In this document: in pieces, positions 54,558-62,426 of the stretch
How the letters are laid out: each line of letters begins with the position of its first letter
Numbering within the stretch: position 1 is the first letter of the stretch
Source: Roseivivax halotolerans
Lineage (GTDB): Bacteria > Pseudomonadota > Alphaproteobacteria > Rhodobacterales > Rhodobacteraceae
Length of the DNA: 64,000 bases
Assembly: GCF_900115815.1 (NCBI RefSeq)
Contig: NZ_FOXV01000013.1
Span: forward strand, 33,235 to 97,234
Direction of reading: 5' to 3'
Notes under the pieces: generated by a model
Seen by the model: the letters and a program-made list of their open reading frames with translations, nothing else
The model's database searches: none
Told to the model about the DNA's origin: nothing
Position numbers and translations under genes: made by a program

Positions 54558-55844
54558 TCACCGTCCGATCACGATATCGGCGCGAAGCCCGCCGAGTGTC
54601 TCGCTCGCCCCGAGACGAAGCACGCCGCCATGCGCGCGCGCGATATCGGCGGCGATGGCGAGGCCGAGCCCGACGCCAGAGCCACGGTTCTGGTTGCGCG
54701 ATGGATCGAGGCGGACGAAGGGGCGCACGGCCTCCTCGCGATCCTCGGGCCGGATGCCGGGACCGTCATCTTCCACGCGAATCCTGAGCGCGTTCGGCGT
54801 GATCCTGAGGCTTACCTCACAGCGCGAGCCATAGCGCACCGCGTTGCCGATCAGGTTCTCGACCGCGCGGCGGATCGACACCGACCGGAGCGGAACATCG
54901 CCCTGCCCCTCGACCTCAGCAAGCTGAACATAGCGGCCCGCGCGGATCTGATCGTCGACGATGGCCCGAACCAGCGCGGCGGGGTCTGTCGGTTCCGCCG
55001 TGCCTGCCTCGGCATCGCCCCGCGCGAAATCGAGGAAAGCGTCGATCAGCCGCTCCATCTCGGTGACATCGCCCTCAAGCGCAGAGCGTTCCTCCTCGCT
55101 CAGCATGGAAAGTTCCAGCTTCATCCGCGTGAGCGGCGTTCGAAGATCGTGGCTCACCCCTGACAGCATCATCGTGCGCTGTTCGATCTGCCGCTCGATC
55201 CGGGCGCGCATGTCGAGAAAGGCATGACCCGCGATGCGGACCTCGCGCGCGCCCGCCGGGGTATAGGCGACGTGTCGGCCGCGTCCGAACGCTTCGGCGG
55301 CATCCGCAAGCCGCGTGATAGGTCGCAGCTGATTCCTCAGGTAGAGATAGGCGATCGTCGTCATCAAGACGCCGAAAAAAATCATGTTCACGAGAAGCTG
55401 GTGCGGGTTCGATGCCGACGCACGGTTTCGTCCGAACCGCACGCGGTAGAGCTCGCCATCTCTCTCGAGAAAGACGAAAACATCTGCGTCGTTCGGGGTC
55501 ACGACCTGCCGGATACCGCGCACGCGACTCATCAGCTCGTCGATCACCACCAGCGCGGAGAAGTCATACCAGCGCCGATCCGATCCAGCCGGAATGCCGT
55601 CTTCCGAGACGCCGATGACCTCGAAATCGAGGGACAACGGCCGAATCTGGTCGTCAGGCTGCATCGCGACATTGAGCGAGCGCGCGATTTCCGAGGTCAT
55701 CTGCCGGGTCACGCCCTCGAAATGGCGCTGGATGAAGACCACCGAGACCACGAGCTGCAGCGTGACCACCGGCAGGATCAGGATGAGAAAAGCCCGCCCG
55801 TAAAGGCCGCGGGGCATGGTGCGTTTCAGCCAGTCGAAGCTCAT
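54558..55844 (-). CDS. EnvZ-like sensor histidine kinase
   Basis: 428-aa membrane kinase. TM1 FLILILPVVTLQLVVSVVFI is near residues 19-38, then a periplasmic domain, TM2 near 150-168 (LVNMIFFGVLMTTIAYLYL), HAMP, and the H-box GVSHDLRTPLTRMKLELS as in EnvZ. The HATPase has NLIGNAVRYG, DDGPGI and GSGVGLGLAIA. No response regulator gene is adjacent, so the partner lies elsewhere. It is divergent from the DUF1007 gene. Confidence 0.9.
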   Translation of the reverse strand: MSFDWLKRTMPRGLYGRAFLILILPVVTLQLVVSVVFIQRHFEGVTRQMTSEIARSLNVAMQPDDQIRPLSLDFEVIGVSEDGIPAGSDRRWYDFSALVVIDELMSRVRGIRQVVTPNDADVFVFLERDGELYRVRFGRNRASASNPHQLLVNMIFFGVLMTTIAYLYLRNQLRPITRLADAAEAFGRGRHVAYTPAGAREVRIAGHAFLDMRARIERQIEQRTMMLSGVSHDLRTPLTRMKLELSMLSEEERSALEGDVTEMERLIDAFLDFARGDAEAGTAEPTDPAALVRAIVDDQIRAGRYVQLAEVEGQGDVPLRSVSIRRAVENLIGNAVRYGSRCEVSLRITPNALRIRVEDDGPGIRPEDREEAVRPFVRLDPSRNQNRGSGVGLGLAIAADIARAHGGVLRLGASETLGGLRADIVIGR

Positions 55845-56006
55845 GGCACAGTGCTAGCGCAGCCTCATGGCCCGCGCCATCAGTAATGCGGGGCACAAGA
55901 TCTGGCTTAGGCGGAAACCCGACAATCAGACCGCTCCCTACCCTTGGAACGCCCCGCGCGACCGGATACACGTCGCCAACCGAATGTTCAGCAAGGCCGC
56001 CCTGCC

Positions 56007-56672
56007 ATGCCTCGCGTTGCCACCGCTCTTGCCCTCTGCCTGTCCGCCGCCGCGACGGCGGTATCGGCGCATCCGCATATCTTCATCGACACCACGTTCG
56101 ACCTGCGCTTTGACGAGGAAGGTCAGCTGGTCGCTGTCGAAGTGGAATGGAGCTACGATGCCTTCTACTCGATGCTCACCGTCGAGGAGGCGGGTCTCGA
56201 TGCGGATGGGGACGGCGTACCCGAGCAAGAGCGTCTCGATGCCTTTGCCGGCACCGATGTCGATTGGGCGGGCGGCTTTCCGGGCGATTTCGATCTCCAG
56301 CTCGGGGGGACGCCTCTCGCGCTCGAAACCGCCGAAGCGCATGAGGCGAGCTATCAGGATGGCAGTCTCGTGACCCGCCATGTCCGCCCGCTTGAAGAGC
56401 CCGTCTTGCCGGGAGGTGAGGCAATCATCGCGCGCGCTTATGATCCGACCTATTTCGTCGCGTATGACGTTCCGACAACGCCCGAAGCGACGGGGCCTGT
56501 GTCCTGCACCGTTGAACGCACCGAGGCCGATACCGAGGCAGCGCAGGACAAGTACGGCGAGCTTCTTGCCGAGATCGACGAGACCGAGGATCCTTTCGAA
56601 ACAGTGGATCTGCCCGATATCGGCATCCTCTTTGCTGACACGTTTGTGTTCTCATGCGCGCAGACAGGCTGA
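56007..56672 (+). CDS. DUF1007 family periplasmic protein
   Basis: 221-aa protein with a signal peptide (MPRVATALALCLSAAATAVS, then AHPHIFIDTTFDL) and the DUF1007 pattern: mature N-terminus HPH, VEVEWSYDAFYSMLT, PTYFVAYDV. Histidines at the mature start are a likely metal site. It overlaps the NicO-type transporter gene by 19 bases. DUF1007-NicO pairs recur in alphaproteobacteria and are thought to help import or handle Ni, Co or Zn; the exact role is unproven. Confidence 0.9.
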   Translation: MPRVATALALCLSAAATAVSAHPHIFIDTTFDLRFDEEGQLVAVEVEWSYDAFYSMLTVEEAGLDADGDGVPEQERLDAFAGTDVDWAGGFPGDFDLQLGGTPLALETAEAHEASYQDGSLVTRHVRPLEEPVLPGGEAIIARAYDPTYFVAYDVPTTPEATGPVSCTVERTEADTEAAQDKYGELLAEIDETEDPFETVDLPDIGILFADTFVFSCAQTG

Positions 56673-57550
56673 TCCCCGCCGCCCTCGTGCTCGCCCTGGG
56701 CCTTGCCGCGCTCCTGATCGGCACGGCAGACGATGTCGCGGCCTGGGCGGCGAGTTGGCAACGCGAGTTCCAGAACGGGCTTGCGGGCGCGCTCCGGGCG
56801 TTGCAGGCGGGTGATCCAGGCGCGACGCTGACGGTTCTCTCGCTCTGTTTCGCCTACGGATTCGTTCACGCGGCAGGTCCGGGGCACGGCAAGTTCCTCA
56901 TCGGCGGTTACGGGGTCGGGAGCGCGGTAAAGCTTCGCACCCTTGCGCTCGTCGCGCTCGCCTCGTCCCTCGGGCAGGCCATGACCGCCGTCGGGCTCGT
57001 GGCGCTCGGCTTCGGGCTATTCGGCATCTCCCGCGAGGCGCTGACGGATATGGCCGACGGACATCTGGCCGTCGTCAGTTTCGGCGCAATCGGCGCAATC
57101 GGTTTGTGGCTGATGATCCGCGGAATGCGGCATCTGCGGCGGCAAACGCCGGCCGTGCATCACCACGACCACGCGCATCACGAGGCCTGCGGCTGCGGGC
57201 ATGCACATGCCCCCTCGCCCGACGACCTGGCGCGGGCTGGCGGCGCACGAGACATCGCCGCGCTGATCGGTGCTATTGCGATCCGGCCGTGCACCGGCGC
57301 GCTGTTTCTTCTGGTGATCGCCTGGTATATCGACCTGCCTTGGATCGGGATCGCGGGCGCGTTCGCGATGGGCTTCGGCACGGCGGCCGTTACGATCCTC
57401 GTCGCGATCCTGGCCACCTCCTCGCGCCAGGCCATTCTGACAGGGCTCAGTGACAATCCGCGGCTGGCAAGACTGGGGCCAATCCTGGAGATCTGTGCCG
57501 GTGCTGCCGTGATCCTTATCGCGGCTCAGGCAATCGCCCTGCAGATATAG
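56654..57550 (+). CDS. NicO/RcnA-family nickel-cobalt transporter
   Basis: 298-aa inner-membrane protein with six or more hydrophobic segments. The family motif HAAGPGHGKFLIGGY is near residue 73. The loop HHHDHAHHEACGCGHAHA is His/Cys-rich and probably binds the metal. AIAIRPCTGALFLL is the second conserved motif. Direction (import or efflux) cannot be read from sequence; coupling to DUF1007 suggests uptake or handling in the envelope. Confidence 0.9.
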   Translation: MRADRLIPAALVLALGLAALLIGTADDVAAWAASWQREFQNGLAGALRALQAGDPGATLTVLSLCFAYGFVHAAGPGHGKFLIGGYGVGSAVKLRTLALVALASSLGQAMTAVGLVALGFGLFGISREALTDMADGHLAVVSFGAIGAIGLWLMIRGMRHLRRQTPAVHHHDHAHHEACGCGHAHAPSPDDLARAGGARDIAALIGAIAIRPCTGALFLLVIAWYIDLPWIGIAGAFAMGFGTAAVTILVAILATSSRQAILTGLSDNPRLARLGPILEICAGAAVILIAAQAIALQI

Positions 57551-57561
57551 CTGCCGTAGCG

Positions 57562-57586
57562 GGAACCATTCGCGCCCCCGCGCGTT
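57562..57586 (+). promoter_or_regulatory. EcfG-type promoter for the 77-aa gene
   Basis: GGAAC (57562-57566), 16-base spacer, CGTT (57583-57586): a perfect match. It starts 12 bases after the NicO stop and is 36 bases before the ATG at 57623. Confidence 0.7.
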
Positions 57587-57622
57587 GCCAAGATGTCTTA
57601 ACTGTAGACTGCGGTATCCAGA

Positions 57623-57856
57623 ATGTCCGACATCCCTCGCCCCCTCCCCGTCACGGACGGGATCGTACTTGACGACCAGGAAGCGCTTGCCCCGGGCTTC
57701 AGCCCAGCAGACGCGGCGCGGCTTGTGCAGGAATTCGATACCGACATTGCGCCTCCCTACCGCGCCGCGACTGCGCCTGCATCCGAGCTGGAGGAAGGCA
57801 CTCCGCCGGCCTTCGTCGACATGGCCGAGGTGGACAGGGACTTCGACGCTTACTGA
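57623..57856 (+). CDS. 77-aa protein of unknown function
   Basis: Acidic protein of 77 residues (about 18 Asp/Glu, Pro-rich), no signal or membrane segment, no known domain. C-terminus AEVDRDFDAY. It has a perfect EcfG-type promoter upstream and a strong terminator 20 bases downstream, so it is an independent, probably stress-induced unit. It lies 4 kb from the NepR-EcfG operon. Confidence 0.68.
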   Translation: MSDIPRPLPVTDGIVLDDQEALAPGFSPADAARLVQEFDTDIAPPYRAATAPASELEEGTPPAFVDMAEVDRDFDAY

Positions 57857-57875
57857 AGACGTCCGATATGAACGC

Positions 57876-57906
57876 AAAAAGGGGTGGCCGTCGGGCCACC
57901 CCTTTC
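57876..57906. terminator. Bidirectional terminator
   Basis: AAAAA, stem GGGGTGGCC (57881-57889), loop GTCG, GGCCACCCC (57894-57902), TTT. It serves the plus-strand 77-aa gene and, with the A-run read as T on the minus strand, the small membrane-protein gene at 57936-58046. Confidence 0.88.
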
Positions 57907-57935
57907 CTCGTGTGAGAACCGAACTGACGTTTTGG

Positions 57936-58046
57936 TCAGCGGCTGCGTTGGTCGTAATCCCTGTCGCGCTTTCTACCCGTCAGCGCGTAGATGATTGCGG
58001 TGACGAAGGAGAGCGCGACGAGACCTAGGATGAAAGTCTGTGTCAT
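57936..58046 (-). CDS. 36-aa single-pass membrane protein
   Basis: Very short frame translating to MTQTFILGLVALSFVTAIIY, then ALTGRKRDRDYDQRSR. It has one membrane helix (about residues 5-22) and a highly basic/acidic cytoplasmic tail. AAGGA lies 10 bases before the ATG, a shared bidirectional terminator follows 30 bases downstream, and a near-consensus EcfG-type promoter lies upstream at 58083-58108. These three signals together make it a credible gene despite its size. Function unknown; small stress-induced membrane peptides are the nearest analogy. Confidence 0.6.
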   Translation of the reverse strand: MTQTFILGLVALSFVTAIIYALTGRKRDRDYDQRSR

Positions 58047-58082
58047 TTTCTGCGCGTCCTTCTGCTCTTTATTTGGCAAACA

Positions 58083-58108
58083 AACTGCGCCGCACTTCCT
58101 AAAGTTCC
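58083..58108 (-). promoter_or_regulatory. Near-consensus EcfG-type promoter for the 36-aa gene
   Basis: On the minus strand GGAAC (58108-58104), 17-base spacer, AGTT (58086-58083) in place of CGTT. One mismatch, correct spacing, 37 bases before the ATG at 58046. Confidence 0.4.
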
Positions 58109-58161
58109 GTCACCGTCACGGTCTTGTAAGATTACCGGCAGATTTCGTGACAATATCGCCA

Positions 58162-58911
58162 CTAGAGCGGCAGATTGGCACACTGCTGTTCTGCCTGAGC
58201 CGCTTCTTCATGGGCTGCGGCAAGCTGACCCCGCGAGGCCATCCGGGCCAGCGCTGCTTCTATCAACGCCTTGAAAAGACGGCGATGTGCGCGGCGGTAG
58301 AAGATATGCTCGGGATGCCATTGAACGCCGATCGCCATCGGATCGCGGATGCGCTCGATCGCCTGGATCATGCCGCCCTCGTCGCGGGCCGCCACCCGAA
58401 GCCCGCGCCCGAGCTTGTATACGGCTTGCGAGTGCAGTGCATTGACCTTGAGGCAGTCCTTTCCGGTCACGCGGGACAGAAGGCTGCCCTCCTCCACATC
58501 GACGCGCTTTTTCGGCAGGATCGTCCGATAGTAGCGCGAGTCGTAGACGTCGTAGGCGTCCTGGTGCAGGTCACCTCCCAGCACGACGTTGAGCATCTGC
58601 GAGCCCCGGCAGATCCCGAGGATCGGAAGGTTACGCTCGAAAGCTTCCTTCAGGACGGAGCTTTCCAACTCGTCGCGGTCGGGATCGAGACGAACGCCCA
58701 CGCGCAGCTCTCCGCCGTAGAGCGTCGGTGCGATATCGTCACCGCCGCCGATGACCACGCCATCCACCGCGTCGAGATCGATCTCCCGGTCACTTTGCCA
58801 GCGGATCGCACGCCCGCCGGCCAGCCAGATATTGAGCGCCATGAGGGGAAAGATGCGCCAGCCCGAACGGCGCGAGACCGTCACGCCGATCACAGGATGT
58901 CGGGTGCTCAT
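58162..58911 (-). CDS. Class I glutamine-amidotransferase-like hydrolase (PuuD/peptidase C26 type)
   Basis: 249-aa protein of the gamma-glutamyl-gamma-aminobutyrate hydrolase family. The catalytic triad is visible: Cys101 in GICRGSQMLNVV, His199 and Glu201 in VQWHPEHIFY. VVIGGGDDIAPTLYG and KVNALHSQAV are family motifs. Known relatives cleave gamma-glutamyl amide bonds, for example in putrescine breakdown, but no other puu genes are present. It overlaps the amidoligase gene by 4 bases, so its likely task is to supply ammonia to, or to hydrolyse the product of, that enzyme. Confidence 0.9.
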   Translation of the reverse strand: MSTRHPVIGVTVSRRSGWRIFPLMALNIWLAGGRAIRWQSDREIDLDAVDGVVIGGGDDIAPTLYGGELRVGVRLDPDRDELESSVLKEAFERNLPILGICRGSQMLNVVLGGDLHQDAYDVYDSRYYRTILPKKRVDVEEGSLLSRVTGKDCLKVNALHSQAVYKLGRGLRVAARDEGGMIQAIERIRDPMAIGVQWHPEHIFYRRAHRRLFKALIEAALARMASRGQLAAAHEEAAQAEQQCANLPL

Positions 58912-59849
58912 ACGAAGCCTCCGACGATCTCGGCGGACCGTTTGGTCCAATCGCCGCGCGTCGTGATGAGGCGTCCGCGGTGGTCGCGCCAGGCGTTGCA
59001 GAGCTCTGCGACAAGATCCGCGTCCTGCGCCACTTCCTCGACGCGCACCCAGCGGTTCCATTCAAGGCCGAGCGACCAACCGTCCTCGTCGAGCCGGGCA
59101 TCCGGCAGCCGGAAATGGTAGGTCGGTCGCGCGGAGACAAGATTCAGGTCCATCGCCTTCGCAACGCGGTCCTGGTCGATCTCGGCGAAGAGGCACAGCA
59201 TGTCGAGCCCATGGTTCCGCGACGGCGCACGGTCGAGATAGATGTCGATGAGATGCTCTAGGCTTTCGACCTCTCCGGCCAGCGCATCGAGAAGCGGACG
59301 TGGATAGGGATCGACGAAAGGCAGCATGCGCCGTGCCAAGTCGATGCCCATCGCATCGCGAAACGCATCCTCAAGGAAGGCATAACTTCGCAGCACCGGA
59401 AGGATATTGTCGAGAGAGAGGTCGACAACCTCGGGATTGAAATGCACGCCGAAGCCGAGGAATATCCCGGAGGCGGTCCCCGTGGCTCCCGCTCCGGCCA
59501 GGGCATCGCAGAGCTCGTCGATCCGGGCGATGTCAGCGGGTTCGATCGGAGCGGTCACGATCTCCACCGGAACGACCATGCGCGCCAGGTCATGGACGCG
59601 CTGCTCCAACGCAGTCTCCGCCCGCTTGAGGTATTGCGTGTCGAGATAGACCTCCACGGGGCCTATCTCGGTGTCTTCGATCACGTAGCCCTTCTCGCCG
59701 CGCTCAGATCGCGTGCCGCCGAGCACGTCCTCGACGATTCCGGTCACCCGCTCTTCCGCAAGCGCGCCGAACTCGATCTCCACGCCCACCTTGCGGGGCG
59801 CGCCATCGGCATTTTTCGGGACTGGCAGGGCTTTCGGCGTCTCGGACAT
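58908..59849 (-). CDS. Amidoligase family protein (COOH-NH2 ligase, GCS-like fold)
   Basis: 313-aa enzyme of the amidoligase family (PF12224-like), distantly related to glutamate-cysteine ligase. KVGVEIEFGALAEE gives the metal-binding Glu24/Glu26, and GIFLGFGVHFNPEV the conserved His136 and Asn138. Such enzymes are predicted to join an amine to a carboxylate using ATP, making unknown metabolites or peptide tags. The ATG at 59849 overlaps the kinase stop by one base (TGATG), and the stop overlaps the next gene by 4 bases. It thus belongs to the stress-response operon. Substrates unknown. Confidence 0.87.
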   Translation of the reverse strand: MSETPKALPVPKNADGAPRKVGVEIEFGALAEERVTGIVEDVLGGTRSERGEKGYVIEDTEIGPVEVYLDTQYLKRAETALEQRVHDLARMVVPVEIVTAPIEPADIARIDELCDALAGAGATGTASGIFLGFGVHFNPEVVDLSLDNILPVLRSYAFLEDAFRDAMGIDLARRMLPFVDPYPRPLLDALAGEVESLEHLIDIYLDRAPSRNHGLDMLCLFAEIDQDRVAKAMDLNLVSARPTYHFRLPDARLDEDGWSLGLEWNRWVRVEEVAQDADLVAELCNAWRDHRGRLITTRGDWTKRSAEIVGGFV

Positions 59850-61585
59850 CAATAATCCACCACTTCGGGTTTGAAATCGGAAATCCGGAAATCGACCCGC
59901 ACACAGAAGCGTTCGCCCTCCATGCCGTGCGAAAGCTCGCCTCCGAGCTGGGTCGCGAAAGCCTGAATGAGCCGCAATCCAAGCCCGCCCATCGGATCGA
60001 TCTCGGGGGGATGTTCGGGATCGGAGGAATTGACGACTTCCAGCGTGACGTCGCGGTCGGATGTGGTCTTCAGGCGCACGGAGATCTGCTGCGAGCCGGT
60101 GCTGTCGGCCTGTGCGTATTTCTCCGCATTGGCCAAAGCTTCGGCCGTCAGAAGCGACAGCGGCATCGCCTGATCGGGATAGACATCGACCTGATCGAGA
60201 TCGCGTGTGATCTTGATATTCCGATTGCCATGCTCGGCGGCGACGGCCACCTGATCGATAAGCTCGTTGAGAAGCTCGCGCACATCCACATGGCCCAGAT
60301 CCGCCGTGCGGTAAAGTTGGCGGTGGATCGCCGCAAGACCTCGGATGCGGTCTTGCAGCCGTCGCAGGACGCGCTTGGTTTCATCCGTCTCGCTCTGACG
60401 GATTTGCATGTTCATGATCGAAGAGATGAGCTGCAGGTTATTTTTGACCCTGTGGTGGACCTCTTTGAGAAGAATGGTTTTTTCCCGCAGCGTATTCTCG
60501 AGCTGCGCTTCGTCCTGAAGGATCGAGTCGGACATCTGAAGGAAGTCGTTCTCCATGTCGCGAAGCTCGAGCGCCATGTCCGATCCACTCGACTGTGCCG
60601 GCAACCTGCGGTCGCGCGCGAAGCTCCGCATCTGGTAGCGCAAGGTGCGGATGTGCCGGATCACGAGACGATTGACCGCGAGATAGGCCACGATCACGCT
60701 GGCCGCCCACATCACGAGCGGCAGCATCTTTGCGAAAGCCCCGGTCTGAAGCGCGGTGGCGTTCGGACTTTCGGGATCCCAGACGGTCAGGGCATAGGCG
60801 AGATCGGGCACGACGCTCGCGACTGCGTAGATATAGCTCTCGCCCGAACCCGAGCGTCCGAGGAAGCTGTATTGATCCCCCTCGGTCAGCGTCTCGATAT
60901 TGAGATCCCCGGGCAGCAGGTCTCCGAGGCGATTGTATTCGCCAAGCGATTTCAGGATCTCGCCCGTGTCGTTGATGAGCACGACGTCGATATATCCGGG
61001 ATTGGCCGCCTCTTCGCGGTTCTCTATGGCGCTCATGATACGGACCGGGACAGAGATGATGATGTGTCCCAGATGTGCCCCGTCGCGCAAAACCGGCCGG
61101 TATATCGATACCACCGACTCACCGCTGACCGGCGCGAAGTCAAAGCGAAGGATCTTCGGCCGTGGCTGACCGAGCGCCTCGATCGCGCCGGGATACTGAC
61201 TGAGATCGATCGTTTGATCGGTAGTCGAGCAAAAGACCGCCCCATCTACACCGAGAAAACCCACGAAGCTGACATAGCCATTGAGCTCCTGATACTCGCG
61301 CATCGCAAGCTCGCAGCTCTCATCGGTTCCGACGGTTTCGCGCGCTATCGCTCCCAAAGCTTCGGCCGCCCCGAATGCACGGGTCAGGAGAGCCCGCTCC
61401 GGCGCCATCGCCGCCTCGGTCAAGTCGGCGAGACTGAGCTGCGTGCGGGCGCGCGTTTCCTGATCGAGCTGAGCGGTTTGCAAATACGCGACAAGGCCAA
61501 GCGGGATCAGCGCAATCGACAGGAACGCAATGATCCGTGCCCCCAATCCACTCGGGATCGGACGTGGGCCTGGCGCGCCAATCAT
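59849..61585 (-). CDS. HisKA_2-type membrane sensor kinase, probable PhyR kinase
   Basis: 578-aa membrane kinase. TM1 lies at residues ~18-37 and TM2 at ~287-304, enclosing a ~250-residue periplasmic sensor that looks like a double Cache fold. A coiled linker leads to the HisKA_2 motif LLKEVHHRVKNNLQLISSIM with phospho-His378. The HATPase has LLTAEALANAEKYA and PMGGLGLRLIQAF. Kinases of this class phosphorylate PhyR in general-stress systems. The gene starts 2 bases after the ecfG stop, which supports this pairing; the signal sensed is unknown. Confidence 0.88.
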   Translation of the reverse strand: MIGAPGPRPIPSGLGARIIAFLSIALIPLGLVAYLQTAQLDQETRARTQLSLADLTEAAMAPERALLTRAFGAAEALGAIARETVGTDESCELAMREYQELNGYVSFVGFLGVDGAVFCSTTDQTIDLSQYPGAIEALGQPRPKILRFDFAPVSGESVVSIYRPVLRDGAHLGHIIISVPVRIMSAIENREEAANPGYIDVVLINDTGEILKSLGEYNRLGDLLPGDLNIETLTEGDQYSFLGRSGSGESYIYAVASVVPDLAYALTVWDPESPNATALQTGAFAKMLPLVMWAASVIVAYLAVNRLVIRHIRTLRYQMRSFARDRRLPAQSSGSDMALELRDMENDFLQMSDSILQDEAQLENTLREKTILLKEVHHRVKNNLQLISSIMNMQIRQSETDETKRVLRRLQDRIRGLAAIHRQLYRTADLGHVDVRELLNELIDQVAVAAEHGNRNIKITRDLDQVDVYPDQAMPLSLLTAEALANAEKYAQADSTGSQQISVRLKTTSDRDVTLEVVNSSDPEHPPEIDPMGGLGLRLIQAFATQLGGELSHGMEGERFCVRVDFRISDFKPEVVDY

Positions 61586-61587
61586 GC

Positions 61588-62145
61588 TTACCTCGCTGTG
61601 GCGGGTTTGTTGCCGGAGACGACTGCCATTGTGGCTTGATCGGTCAGCTCGAAGGCTTCTTCATCGCTCAGCGACAGAAGCTCCGTCAGACGCGCGCGGG
61701 CCCGGTTGGTGCGGCTCTTGATCGTGCCGACGGCAACGCCGCACATCTCGGCGGCCTCCTCGTAAGAGAACCCCGACGCTCCGACGAGGATCAGCGCTTC
61801 ACGCTGCTCGTCGTTGAGCGTCTGGAAGGCGCGCATGAAGTCGGCCATCTGCAAGCGCCCGTCATGGGCTGGCTTTTCAGAGAGTGTCTCCGTCAAGAGA
61901 CCGTCTGCATCGCCAACCTCGCGGCCGGCCTTGCGCCGGTTCGAGTAATAGGTGTTGCGCAGGATCGTGAAGAGCCAGGCGCGCATGTTCGTTCCGGGCT
62001 CGAACGTATGGATCTTGGTCCACGCCTTTACCAGAGCGTCCTGAACCATGTCATCGGCAAGTGAACCATTGCGCGTCAGCGACAGAGCGAAGGCGCGCAG
62101 TGCTGGCAGATGCTCGACCAGCTCGTCGCGGGGATCTGCACTCAT
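61588..62145 (-). CDS. ecfG: General stress response ECF sigma factor EcfG
   Basis: 185-aa ECF sigma factor. Sigma-2 is at residues ~10-75 (LPALRAFALSLTRNGSLADD, DALVKAWTKIHTFEPGTNMR, AWLFTILRNTYYS) and sigma-4 at ~105-160 (ALILVGASGFSYEEAAEMCG, VAVGTIKSRTNRARARL). It resembles the EcfG (ECF15) group rather than RpoE, and its partner genes nepR and phyR are adjacent. It should recognise GGAAC-N16/17-CGTT. It overlaps nepR by 4 bases. Confidence 0.94.
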   Translation of the reverse strand: MSADPRDELVEHLPALRAFALSLTRNGSLADDMVQDALVKAWTKIHTFEPGTNMRAWLFTILRNTYYSNRRKAGREVGDADGLLTETLSEKPAHDGRLQMADFMRAFQTLNDEQREALILVGASGFSYEEAAEMCGVAVGTIKSRTNRARARLTELLSLSDEEAFELTDQATMAVVSGNKPATAR

Positions 62146-62318
62146 TCGTCATTCTCGCCCGAATTGCTTACCTTGGCCTCGTCTTGCTCTTTCAGCTGGG
62201 ACAAAAGGTCGAGAAAACGGTCGGGTACATCCTGCTCAAGCATGTCCCGATACACTTTTTTCAGATTCTCGTCGATCACATCGTCTCGCTTTGTACTAGG
62301 TTGATCGTGAGCCATCAT
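62142..62318 (-). CDS. nepR: Anti-sigma factor NepR
   Basis: 58-aa anti-sigma factor that holds EcfG inactive until phosphorylated PhyR captures it. The core matches NepR: DENLKKVYRDMLEQDVPDRF then LDLLSQLKEQ, two amphipathic helices. Two adjacent ATGs (62318 and 62315) are possible; AAGGGA lies just upstream. It overlaps ecfG by 4 bases and begins the operon that extends to the amidoligase and hydrolase genes. Confidence 0.93.
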   Translation of the reverse strand: MMAHDQPSTKRDDVIDENLKKVYRDMLEQDVPDRFLDLLSQLKEQDEAKVSNSGENDE

Positions 62319-62364
62319 TTCCCTTGCACTTGGATTGCGCGCCCATTTTCCGGCCCTTAATTCG

Positions 62365-62389
62365 GGAACAAACAGCAAGTGTCGACGTT
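62365..62389 (+). promoter_or_regulatory. EcfG-type promoter of phyR
   Basis: GGAAC (62365-62369), 16-base spacer, CGTT (62386-62389): a perfect match, 37 bases before the phyR ATG. Confidence 0.8.
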
Positions 62390-62396
62390 AGGTTCC
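62371..62396 (-). promoter_or_regulatory. EcfG-type promoter of nepR-ecfG, interleaved with the phyR promoter
   Basis: On the minus strand GGAAC (62396-62392), 17-base spacer, TGTT (62374-62371), one mismatch to CGTT. It occupies the same ~30 bases as the phyR promoter on the other strand. Confidence 0.65.
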
Positions 62397-62426
62397 AGAA
62401 AAAGTTACGACGAAGGATAGAATTTT

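Noticed and set aside
59927..61639. 570-codon plus-strand frame
   Set aside because: Antisense to the HisKA_2 kinase, which has complete domain structure.
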